Shown here: positions 44,095-54,149 of the stretch, piece by piece | How positions within the stretch are numbered: the stretch's first letter is position 1 | Layout: each line of letters starts with the position of its first letter | Assembly: GCA_015680685.1 (NCBI GenBank) | Contig: MNCI01019108.1 | Span: forward strand, 897,272-961,271 | DNA: 64,000 nucleotides | Direction of reading: 5' to 3' | Source: Gnetum montanum | Taxonomy: Eukaryota; Streptophyta; Gnetopsida; Gnetales; Gnetaceae | The notes under the pieces: generated by a model | The model's database searches: none | What the model was told of the DNA's origin: nothing | Seen by the model: the letters and a program-made list of their open reading frames with translations, nothing else | Position numbers and translations under genes: made by a program

Positions 44095-46480
44095 TCACTT
44101 TTTACAGTTGTTAGAACCAGCAGCAGGTTGGATATTTACAGCTCTTGCAACGTGACGTTGCTGCGGTTGAGGAGGAAGTTCCCCTTGCATTGTTGGAGCA
44201 GGAGGTGTTATGGGAACTACTTGTGGTGGAAGAGGTGCGGATGGATTAGGAGGATGGTGTAGGTATGGAGTGTCCCCCGGAGGAGAAGGAGTCCTTTTGA
44301 AGTACTCCTGAGCTTGGTAGTGATGGTTGGGGGTTGTGTGACCCATAGAGTCACTTTGAGAAATCGGCTGCTGCACATAACAACCATATGGATCAGGCTG
44401 CCGGTAAGGGTACTGTTGTGTTGGTAGTGGCATCCCCCATGACTGTGGGTATTGCCACTGTTGATACTGTCCGATGGCATGTGGTGGAATTCCACTTGGA
44501 TAATACATTAGTGGTTGGTGGAACTACCTTGAGTTACCTTGTGGGTAAGGTAACCTTCGGGGTGTTTGCTGTTGGTTGAGTCTTGGATTAAGCGCATACA
44601 CCCCAGACTCCTGTAGATGTGAGATGATGGGGCAACATCCCTTAGGATGGTCATAATGGCAAATCTCACATCCACTGTCATCGTCTGTGTTAGAATCCTC
44701 AGCCACATCGGAGTTAGTGATTTTTCCCTTACCCTTGTTATGTGCAGGGCCTAAATCTCTCCACTTTTTCTTACCTTTGTCACTACTTTTTTCAACCTTA
44801 GACTCTTCTATAATTTTTAAGACAGTTTCAATTTTAGAGTCTACGGAACTCCATACATCGTCTACCTTAGTCGCTAATTCTTTTATTAATTGTTTGATCG
44901 ACAAGGTTTTCCGGTTCACCAATTCTTTGATTGGTGACTCATCCTCTTCATCACAAAATTTCACTCCCTTCTTTAGAAGGGAGGGATCATGATTATACTC
45001 TTCTGTACTTTCCCTTTTGCGTAGCTCACCCTCTTCTTTTGCTACTTGCTCCAACAAGCTACGTACTTCATGGACTCTAAGTTGTGAGAGTCTCCCTTGG
45101 GCATAAGTCCCAAGGGTTCTTCTAGTTTCATTCCTTAGCCCATCCACGATGTGGTGAAGTTGATTCCATTGAGTGTACCCATGGCCCAGGCAATGATGTA
45201 ACAATGTGTAATAGTGGGCCATGGCAGCATCCAAGGGTTTGTGTGTACCTTGCTTCTAGCCTTGGATCTGCTTACGCAAATTGGACACTCTGGAGTACGT
45301 TTGATACTTTTCGTTGAACAGTTCTAGCATCGTACTCCACCTCCTGATGGTTTCCGATTCTAAGGACCGGTACCAGCTCCCTACTTCTTTGGTGAGTGTT
45401 CTTGGGAACAACTTAAGTTTTTTCCACTCATTTTCTATATTCTGCAAGGCACAGGCATCGTGGAATGCCTGTAAATGATTTTTCATATTAGCATTGTATC
45501 CCCCTTCAAACCATGGGATGTTATTCATGTCTAATCATTTGATCCGACTATCCTTTAAATTTCTTGTGGGAATCCTAACTACCTCCATTATATCAAGCAT
45601 ACTTTGGGTTGTGAGTTGGGGCTCATCATGATCATCTCTTTCATGATGCCTGTGATATCTGTGTTGTTCCCTACTCTCCCTATGTCCTTTCCCTTGTCCT
45701 CTCTCTCAACTTTCCCGTTGAGGTCTTTCTTCTTTCTTACTTTTATCCTCACCTTTATGTTCATGGTGGCTATGCCTAGATGTGGAAGGAGAGGATGAGT
45801 GATGGGATGAAGAAGAAGAAGAAGGGGAACCATCATCATGACGATGTTTCTTGCCTTCTCTTCGGCTACTACGGCCCCGATCGTTGTGACGATCAAAGTG
45901 TCTGTCCTTAGCATGAGTGGTTGTTCCCTCTGTGAACAGTTGATGTTCACGGGCATCAGAACTAGGGATATGTATCGTTGATCGTAGGTTATGATACTCA
46001 ACCTCCTCATCATCATTAGGAGGAGAAACATCCTTTGCTAAAGAACCCGTGATAAAGGGTTCCTTGTCTCCTATTTCACTAAGGACATGTGGGGCCTTAC
46101 CCTTCAACAGTGCATGTTGACTCTCCTTCCTTAAGTCCCTCATATGTTGGGTATCTGTGGGATAATAATCCCTCATGTCAAAATCTTTTGCAACATATTC
46201 CGCAAAATGAACTTGCATGCCAATCTGTGCCAAGGCACGGAAAAGCATGAAAGAGATTGCTCGATCTAGGGGTAACACGATGTTACCTTGCAAATCTCTC
46301 CACCGCAGCTATTCATCCTGATGGAGAACAAAAGTAAAATTAGGAATATACTCATCGGGATGAGTATATGTCATCTTATATTGTTTAGGACTTGGCTGAT
46401 TTTGGTTATGTGTTTTATCTTGCCAACTGTCTTGTGTATGATCCTTAGGTGGTGAGTTGCTCTTATGAGAAGAAGGCCTT
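44095..46480 (-). pseudogene. gag of element B
   Basis: Minus strand from about 46480. N-terminal part with YTHPDEYIPNFTFVLHQDE, one TAG where D has Gln, then WRDLQGNIVLPLDRAISF and FHREV-type helices (46293-45706); a Ser/His/Arg-rich low-complexity region; a frameshift near 45700; DMNNIPWFEGGYNANMKNH (45528-45256), KLKLFPRTLTKEVGSWYRSL, WSTMLELFNEKYQTYS; then 45234-44524 with a Cys/His knuckle-like CEICHYDHPKGC and NPRLNQQQ; finally a Pro/Gln/Tyr-rich tail (44508-44095). A few stops, otherwise well kept. Binds and packages RNA in the family. Confidence 0.82.
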
Positions 46481-46603
46481 TTTATCAGTGTGCTAATTCA
46501 CCATTATATAATTTTTTCTCTTTTGATTAACCTAAAGGTTTGTTAAGGCTCATAACGATGTGAGTGATATCCCTTATGTTCTACTCGGTGCACAAACACT
46601 TAG

Positions 46604-46621
46604 TCTCCGGAAACGGCGCCA
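46604..46621 (-). other. Primer binding site of element B
   Basis: Minus-strand TGGCGCCGTTTCCGGAGA, one base after the 5' LTR. It agrees with the plant TGGCGCCGTTGCCGGGG site attributed to tRNA-Asp except for a few positions, so it is the best-preserved PBS in the window. Confidence 0.8.
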
Positions 46622-46622
46622 A

Positions 46623-47562
46623 TGATGAGTGGCGAGGTACCCCTACACTCAACCATACAAAACAAGCATAGCACACACGATACGGTTGAACTCCGTAGAC
46701 TGAATGCCTAAACGCCCCATGGAACACTTGGGGTTAATCATTCGTTGTCTTCCCAAACTTACTTTTTGTTGTCACGGTGTATGGTTAAGTAAGTTCAAGG
46801 TATATGATTTTTCTGGTCTTTTCTGGTTTTATCTCCTACGCTATGAGGTGAAGGGTTGAGAAACTAACTAACTCTAACTAAGGACCTCAGTCTAAATTAA
46901 CTAGCATCCGCCTCTATTCCCACTTACCGTACACACCCTAAACTATGCAACTGTGGCTACCAAACGCTAATCGTTACTAGAATCACCACACGTAATGCAC
47001 GTGCTCAAAGTGGTCGTACTGAGGCACCTAACTAGCCTAAGCATGATGAGCAGCCAATTTCTTGACTAGCCGTACACATCCGTAGATGCTCGGAATCAAG
47101 TCATACTCATCCCGCGTTCTAGGAGACAAGGGTGAGAGAATCTAATCACGATGAGTAGCCGATTCCTTGGTTAGCTGTACACATTCATCAATGCTCGTAA
47201 CCAAGTCGTACTCATGCCACGTTACTAAGAAAACAAAAAATAAAATTAAATAAAATCCTATTCCATGCACTGCAAGGTTTATCCACAAAGCTCGTCTTTA
47301 TTTCCATACACAACTTGCATTCAGGTACAAAGCTGCTCGAATAAAGATCCGTTCACTGGGGGACTCCTACTGTGGGCACATGGAAAATATTCTATCTCTG
47401 GAGTGATCAAACTGCTAGAGCTTCACTACTTCTAGCCTTGGATGAGAAATGAAGGGAGTGCTGCCTCTTATTTATAGATTTGGTGGCGGACCGCAATATC
47501 GCATACACGATATCGCAGGGGACAACGCGATATCACATGGGATGCGATATCGCGTCTCATCA
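46623..47562 (-). repeat. 5' LTR of element B (family I)
   Basis: 940 bp. TGATGAGACGCGATATCGC start, GCCACTCATCA end on the minus strand. U3 has GATATC palindromes at 47490-47555, TATAAATAAG at about 47470, and about two copies of the 100-bp tandem unit (47025-47220). Confidence 0.92.
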
Positions 47563-48420
47563 CCAAGGATATTAATCAAAGAAGCTGAAAGTTGATACTA
47601 GTCTTTGGAGTTGAAATCAATCCATCAATGGAGTACGATGCTTGAGCTCTTCAATGACAAGTATCAAACATACTCCCAGATGTCTAATCTGAGAAAGTAG
47701 ATCCAAGGTTGAAAACAAGGAATACATGAACCCTTGGATGAAACCATGGGTAAGTACTATTCTCTCTTACATCAACATCCTAGACATGGTTATTCTCCAA
47801 GGGAGTAGCTTCACCATATCATAGATGGGCTCTGCATAGAAACAAGGAGAACTCTTGGGGTCTATGCCCAAGGGAGACTTTCAAAACTTAGATCCCATTA
47901 GATCCAAAGGCTCATTAAGGAGGTTTCTAAAGAAAAAGGAGAGTTGAGAAAAAGCAAAGGTGTAGAGGAGTACAATTGGAATCCTTCCATCAAAAAAAGG
48001 AAGAACTAGTTCTATGACAATGAGGAGGAGGAATTACTTGATGAGGTGGTGCAACGTAAGACCATACCAATTCAAAAGTCTATTTCTGAAATTTCAACTA
48101 AGGTAGACAAAATGTGGGACTCTTTGGATGAAAAATTCCAAACCACTCTGAAAATAGCAAAGGAATCCAAGGAGAAAAGTAGTGATCATGATCACAGGAG
48201 AAGGAAGGAAGCTGAAGATGCCCACCAAAGGGGTAAGGGAAAAGTTGTTGTTGTAGAGGAGGTTGTGGATTCTGAATTAGATAATAATGATGGGTGTGAA
48301 CTTTTCTAATATGAGAATCTTAAAGGATGTTATCCCATTATGTCACACTTTCAAGAGTCTGGGATGTATGTTCTAAATCCTAGATTGGCAAGAAGATGAG
48401 CACCCATAAGGTTGCCTCAT
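47563..48420 (+). pseudogene. gag of element C, part after element B
   Basis: Starts with the second CCAAG and continues gag: ESWYQSLELKSINQWSTMLELFNDKYQTYSQMSNLRK, a stop, then KQGIHEPLD-like sequence, a region of Lys/Glu (48046-48309 with STKVDKMWDSLDEKF) and DNNDGCELF, where B has a Cys knuckle. The Tyr/Pro/Gln tail follows to about 48600. Confidence 0.78.
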
Positions 48421-49060
48421 CCTCAAGGCAGCCTTAGGAAATTCCACCAACAATAAGCCTACTATCTGAGTGGAGCTCCACCACAACCTTATGAGTAGTA
48501 TCATCAGTGGAAACACCCACAATTATGGGGGATGCCACCAACAAGGCAACAATACCCTTACTGGCAACCTAATCCATATGGATACTATGTAGCAACCCAT
48601 TTCTCTACATGACTCTTCTAGTCATGCTTCATTCTAGCATCACTAGCCTCCTAAATACTACATAGCCCAATCTCCAAGAGGGAAATCCCCATGTCCTCAT
48701 TATCCTCCTCATCCTTCTGCTCAGGTCCCTTTTCCCTTAACTCAATTAACACCTACTCCATCAATGCAGGGTGAAATTCCAATCCAACTATAGTAACATA
48801 ATGCCAAAAGGGCTATTGACTTACAGTCAGCTCCTTAGCCGAGTGGTTCAAAAAATAAACCCTAAAAAAGATCCTTTTTCTAAACCAACAGTCCTACAAA
48901 TCCCTTACATACACTTGCGACTGATGATCCTATTTCTCCCTCATCCTCTAAAAACATGTTTGAGAACCCTTCAAACCAAATGCCTCCCAAAGTGCATGTC
49001 ATCATGTTAACCCATGCGATAACCAATTGGATTAAGGCTGGTCACCTTCCCCAAAAAAAT
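48421..49060 (+). pseudogene. gag tail to protease linker of element C
   Basis: Low-complexity Pro/Gln/Tyr-type coding with stops (for example QLWGMPP and WQPNPYGYY near 48530-48590), equivalent to 44095-44508 of B, followed by an HVNPCDNQLD-type linker into the protease. Confidence 0.6.
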
Positions 49061-49500
49061 CTTACCCTAGGATTCCCATTATCTATTTGCAAATTGCTAG
49101 GAATGAGCCATGTAAGGCTCTTCTAGACTTAATTTCTAGTGTAAATTTAATTTTCCATGAGATGTACAAAGCCTAGAACCTACCTCCACTTAAGAAGAGC
49201 AATGTTCATCTTAAGTTGGCATATCAATCCATCATTGTTCCCTTGGAACTGATGGAGGACATTGTGACTAACATCTATGGGTGATCCTATCCTACTAACT
49301 TCCTAGTACTCCATGTTGATAATTGCAAGGGGGACTTTCCAATCATCATGGGAAGGGCTTGGTTGAGCACCATTAATGCATGGTTGGGAATTAGAAACCT
49401 CTCCTTGGAGATTTCCAAGGAAAATGAATTTAGACAAACAGAGAAGAAGCGAGTTCCATGCATCGCATATAGTAACACAGGGTGCAACTGTGTGTAGAAA
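49060..49500 (+). pseudogene. Aspartic protease of element C
   Basis: YLQIARNEPCKALLDLISSVNLIF (49090-49160), AYQSIIVPLELMEDIV, FPIIMGRAWLSTINAWLGI. The active-site Ser-Gly is replaced (D-L-I), so the enzyme is dead. It runs into RT with a frame change near 49496. Confidence 0.72.
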
Positions 49501-50950
49501 TTATGGTTCGTGAAAAGTATCATTAAGGAGGAGATTGAACAACTCCTTAAGGTGGGGTTCATCTATCCCATTATGGATAGAAAGTGGGTTAGCCCACTTG
49601 TCATAGTGCTAAAAAAGGTGGAAAGTGGAGGGTTTGTATTAACTTTAGGCTATTGAACATGGTGAATTACAAAGACTATTTCACATTGTCTTTTGTGGAC
49701 CAAGTGTTGGACATAATTTCTAGACATTATTTTTATAGATTTTTGGATGGCTATAGTGGCTATAACCAAATTTATATTACACCAAAGGATCACGACAAAA
49801 TAATGTTTACAAATCCCTAGGGAACTTTTGCATACAAAAAGATGTCATTTGGTCTGTGCAATGCCTCTACAACATTTCAATGCCTTTTCTGAAGTATCTT
49901 TCAATAGTAGATTAGTAGAAGGATGGAAGTCTTCATGGTTGACTTCTCCACATATGGGGCTACATTTGAGTAAGTCCTAAACCATCTTGAGCAAGTGCTA
50001 AAAGGTGCATGGAGATAAACCTTCAACTAAATTGGTAGAAAATCCATTTGATGATCCAAGAAGGCATTATTTTGGGGCACAAAATATGACAAGTAGGGAT
50101 TGATATGCCCCCTGAGAAAATAAGGATCATCCAAGGAATTTCCTGCCAATTGAAAATTGTCAAAGATATCTGATCATTCCTTGGACACACTAGCTACTAC
50201 TGATGATTCATAGAGAATTTCTCTAAGAAAGATAAATAATTGGTGGAGCTAACAAAGAAGGATGCTCCATTCATCTGGATCGAGGAATGCGAGAATGCAT
50301 TTTAACAACTCAAGCAAAAGCATGTAGAGACTCGAATTCTACAAGCACCTGACTTGTCCAAACCCTTTCACATTATGACGAATGCTTCCAATTATGCTTT
50401 AGGAGTCATGCTCACACAATTGGATGATCAAAATTATCCTTACTTTGGATTATCAAAATTACCCTTACTTTTCCATTATACAAGTCAAAGCATTATTTGT
50501 GCATAGCTAAATTGCACCATAATAGAGACATAACTAATGGTGATGGTATATACCTTAGAGAAATTTAGGCACTATGTACTTGGTTACAAGGTGTTCATGC
50601 ACATATATCATAGTGCAATTCAATTCCTTATGAACAAACCAATGGTGAGCCCTTGTGTCATATGATGGCTAGTGATCTTGCAAGAATTTGATCTCACAAT
50701 GGTTGACTGATAAGGAGTTGAGAATGTGATCACTAACCACTTGTCTCAATCAAGATGGGACAACAAAGAGGAGGAGAGGCCACTTTCTAATTAACTTCAT
50801 GATGAACTTCTCTTTTCTAGTGCTAGAAATGAACCAATGCCCACTAAACCTAACTAGTACAATGGCATCCTTACCTACCTTCTCACTCAAGAGATGCCAC
50901 AAGAGCTTGACAACAAACAACAGTTTCTTCATTAGGCCAAACACTTCATG
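49500..50950 (+). pseudogene. Reverse transcriptase and RNase H of element C
   Basis: KEEIEQLLKVGFIYPIMDRKWVSPLVIVLKK (49528-49615), then KDYFTLSFVDQVLDII, FLDGYSGYNQIYITPKDHDK, KKMSFGLCNASTTFQ and VFMVDFSTYGATFE. The catalytic pair is M-V-D where intact relatives have M-D-D. RNase H follows: LDLSKPFHIMTNASNYALGVMLTQLDD (about 50350-50430), LEKFRHYVLGYKVF, TNHLSQSRWDNKEE. Stops and small frameshifts break it into pieces. Confidence 0.78.
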
Positions 50951-52190
50951 GAGATCAATGGACACCTTTACAAGGTGTGTACCAATGGCCTAGTTCATTG
51001 GTGTGTTCCTAATGCTAACTAACTATGTGTCCTCCAAGATGCTCATGAGCACCCTTGTGGAGGCCACTATGCTAGGAGATGCACAACCATTAAGATCCTA
51101 TTGGTAGGGTATTACTGGCCAACACTCTTCAAGGACCCCCACCACTTTTTCTACTCCTGTGATCGTTACCAATGCAATGGTGGGATGACCGCTCATATGG
51201 AGGGATCTTAGCAGTGGATCTAACCACTAGAACCCTTTGATATTTGGGGCATTAACTTCATGGGTCCCATCACACCCATGTCAAATGAAAAGGCATACAT
51301 CATAGTCGTTGACTATTGTATGAAATGGGTAGAAGCACTAGCCATCATCAATTGTACATCTTCTACAATTGCTAGGTTTGTACAAAAAACTTTTTTAAAT
51401 AGGTTTGGTGTGCCACGTGCAGTTATTTTTTACAATGGTACTCACTTTACATGTACTACCTTTTGGAAGCTCATGCAACATTTCAAGGTAGAACAAAAAT
51501 TAACAACACCCCACCACCCCTAAGCTAATGGTCAAGTTAAGGTTACGAATAGGGAGATCACTAAGATCTTAACAAGAATAATTAGCAAATGTAGGAGAGA
51601 CTAGAGCACTAAACTTAATGATGTCTTTTGGACCTACCACTCCACCTGGAAACTCCCTATAGGCTATTCTCCCTATGAGCTAGTGTACGAAAAGCTACTG
51701 ACTCTTCCTATTCAGTTTGAGCTCCATACACTTTTAACAACTTGAGACCTTGATCTTGATCTAAGTCTAGCATAAAAAGAAAGATTAATAAACCTCAACT
51801 TGCTAGACAAGAACCAATTAGTAGCCCTATCATCTAACGAGTTGCACAAGGCATTTAACAAGCAACACCATGATCTCAAAATAAGAAAGGTAAAATTTCA
51901 ACCAAGATACAAGTTCCTTTATTGGAACCCCATACATGTGCCACAACGAACTAGGTTCCAAACATTGTGGAAGGGCCTTACATCATCTATGAAACCTTTC
52001 CTTCTAGGGCCATGTTGATCTACAAACTTGAGAGCCCGAAATAAAAAACTACTACTCAACATGCAATAAATTAAACCTTTCCATGAGCCTAAGAGAGCCA
52101 GTGACCGCAACACCTCCTCTGATCAACAAGCATGCTCAATATTTGGGATCTTCTTGTTCCAACTTGGTAGTGGGGGAGATGGCCATACAT
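50950..52190 (+). pseudogene. Integrase of element C
   Basis: Zinc domain: AHEHPCGGHYARR and CDRYQC. Core: FDIWGINFMGPI (51237-51270; first Asp now Asn), VDYCMKWVEAL, PRAVIFYNGTHFT (second Asp now Tyr), then GQVKVTNREI (Glu now Lys). So all three catalytic acids are altered while the flanking fold motifs are kept. C-terminal domain: RKVKFQPRYKFLYWNPIHVP. It ends before GGGGGAGATGGCC at 52172. Dead by sequence. Confidence 0.82.
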
Positions 52191-53334
52191 GCTAGTTAAT
52201 TAAAGTGACTCCTTAATTTTTGCATTTTTTGTTTTACACTTTTTTGTTTCTACACTTTTTGTTTTACACCACCTTTAGTACATTTTATCTTTCTTGAATA
52301 TTTTATAATTTCTTTTATATTTTACTTTATTTTGGTTTGTGTTTTTCTTATGTTTGTCTTTTTTTCCTTTATTTCCAATAGGACATAGTGATGTTGTAGC
52401 TGTTTGCTAATGGTGGTTTGCACTTAATATTATTTAATTGCTAATGTCTAGATTCTATCTTTGAATTTTGGTATTGATAACTAAGACATGGTTTCTTTTT
52501 AATGAAATAGGCAGTGAGTCCACATCATCCACCCATCTACAAACTCTATGGTGTTTCTTATTTTGAAATATGAGGTCCCTTCCTTAATGAAACTTTTAAT
52601 GAACTTGTGACCTTGATAGTTTCCAAACTTTGGAAGGATTAAATGGATGGACAAGGGTGTGAATTCAAAGGGATTCGATGCTCCCTTTACTTGCCTACCC
52701 CCATGAGTGCATGAATGTTTCCATGGATTTCTCACCATTTCGCTATCAACTAATAATAGGACATTACAGTCTTTGCATGGTGTGGTTCCCATCCAAAAAT
52801 CATAGAAATAGGAAACTTAAAAAAATAATGGAAATTTAAAGCACACCCCTTAGACTTAATAATGGGCTACAAGCACTAGTTATGGAACCAGAAAGACATG
52901 TTACCCATGCTTGAAGGTCCCCTCTAACTAAGGCCCTTTTTGACTTCTTGCTTATCTTTTCTTCTCTTTTAGGAAGAGTGATTGATATATGGGAGCATTC
53001 TTGTATCTTAAGAGGATGGACTGATCTTAAAATATCAATGTGAAGTCACTAAAACTAGTTGATTTTGATCTAGACTAAGGATGGTCATTATGGAGCCACT
53101 TTAATCACAAAAATCCACAAGGGACTTCATGTGGCCACAATATGGGACTCCATTCCACCTTCTCTTTCATCTACTACTACTTCCCATAATTCACCTCACT
53201 GCTAATTTTTCATGGTTTCATTCCATGTCTTAGTTTGATGTGTTAAAATTCTTAGGTAAATTCTTACAAGATTTTGTCCTTGACTTTCCATAATCATTAA
53301 TCATTTATGGGACCCACTAACTCCTTGGTTTGAA

Positions 53335-53391
53335 GGCATGCAAGGGCATTAAGAGCATAAGCTTGCTATGGGAAGGACCCACTTGCATACC
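53335..53391 (+). promoter_or_regulatory. Conserved internal stem-loop of element C
   Basis: GGCATGCAAG (53335-53344) pairs with CTTGCATACC (53382-53391) at nine of ten positions. The loop has GGCATTAAGAGCATAAGC and GGGAAGGACCCA. The stem sequence differs from A/B but pairing is kept. Confidence 0.6.
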
Positions 53392-53499
53392 TCTTGGTTG
53401 GGCTAGTTAAGTTCCTTATCATTAGACATTTTTTGATCAAATCCTTTGTGCATCCCATCAGTTACATCCAATTGTGCACTCCTTCAATTCATTCTCCAA

Positions 53500-53565
53500 C
53501 TAAAAACTCCTTTCTTGTGAATAATCTCGCCCTAAAAACTCCTTTCTTGTGAATAATCTCGCCCT
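53500..53565 (+). repeat. Tandem duplication of about 33 bp
   Basis: CTAAAAACTCCTTTCTTGTG followed by AATAATCTCGCC occurs twice in a row, identical. Recent slippage or a technical duplication. Confidence 0.85.
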
Positions 53566-53682
53566 CTTCCATTGTTTCATCATGTTCACAACTTTTCTAG
53601 CTCTTTGAGGATCCCAAGTTCATGTTTAAACTCTCTCTATTTTTCATAATTTTTTATGGGCAAAATTTTCTCTATCAACTCT

Positions 53683-53752
53683 GTCGATGGAGGGGTCGTG
53701 TCAATGCAATCCTATCGATGTAGCCCAAAAATCCTATATATATGCATAACAC
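53683..53752 (+). promoter_or_regulatory. LTR-like internal promoter before the aORF of C
   Basis: GTCGATGG, GTCAATG and ATCGATGTAG repeats, then CTATATATATG at 53734-53744 and GCATAACACTTAG. Same order as the U3-TATA part of the family II LTR, and matched in D (22721-22826). Confidence 0.55.
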
Positions 53753-54149
53753 TTAGTGATTTTTGCACACTTGCTCACAAACAAGGGGAGAGTTTTTTTA
53801 TTTTTCAGAGCCCAGACCCTTCGAGAGCCCATAACTTTCAAACCGTTTGTCCAATTTATTTCAGTCCTGCAACTACCAAAGGTAAGCTCTATGTCATGGG
53901 GGCCACAAACCTTAGGTTTTTGATGAAATTTTTTTTGAAATTTTTCTAACTTCCACAAAGGTTTAACTAATAAACTAACATTAAAATCATCAATCTATGA
54001 AGTTAAACCCTTCCAACGAGCTTAGGTAACCTTATTAATCAATGAATACTAAAATAATCAATCTACCATGATCATAACTTTACCCAATAAGATAAGGTAC
54101 CTAAACATTATAAGTTACACATCACACACTAATCCTTGGTTCTATTGTG

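Larger units (their letters stand above)
41070..47562 (-). mobile_element. Element B: complete gag-protease-only element (family I) inside C
   Basis: Flanked by CCAAG (41065-41069 and 47563-47567), exact. 5' LTR 46623-47562, PBS 46604-46621, gag, protease, T-rich tract, stem-loop, then 3' LTR from inside the gap to 41070. No pol and no aORF. The aligned LTR parts (41070-41411 against 46623 onward) differ at about 30 of 340 positions by eye, mostly transitions. Shares its layout with A. 549 n hide part of the 3' LTR and its PPT. Confidence 0.92.
52200..53680 (+). other. T-rich tract and conserved noncoding block of element C
   Basis: The T-rich tract with TTTTTGTTTTACA-like units is at 52220-52400. 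Conserved blocks follow: ACTAGTTATGGAACCAGAAAG near 52875, CTCTAACTAAGGCCC near 52921, the stem-loop at 53335-53391 and a 32-33-bp tandem duplication at 53500-53565. No protein is supported. Confidence 0.65.
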
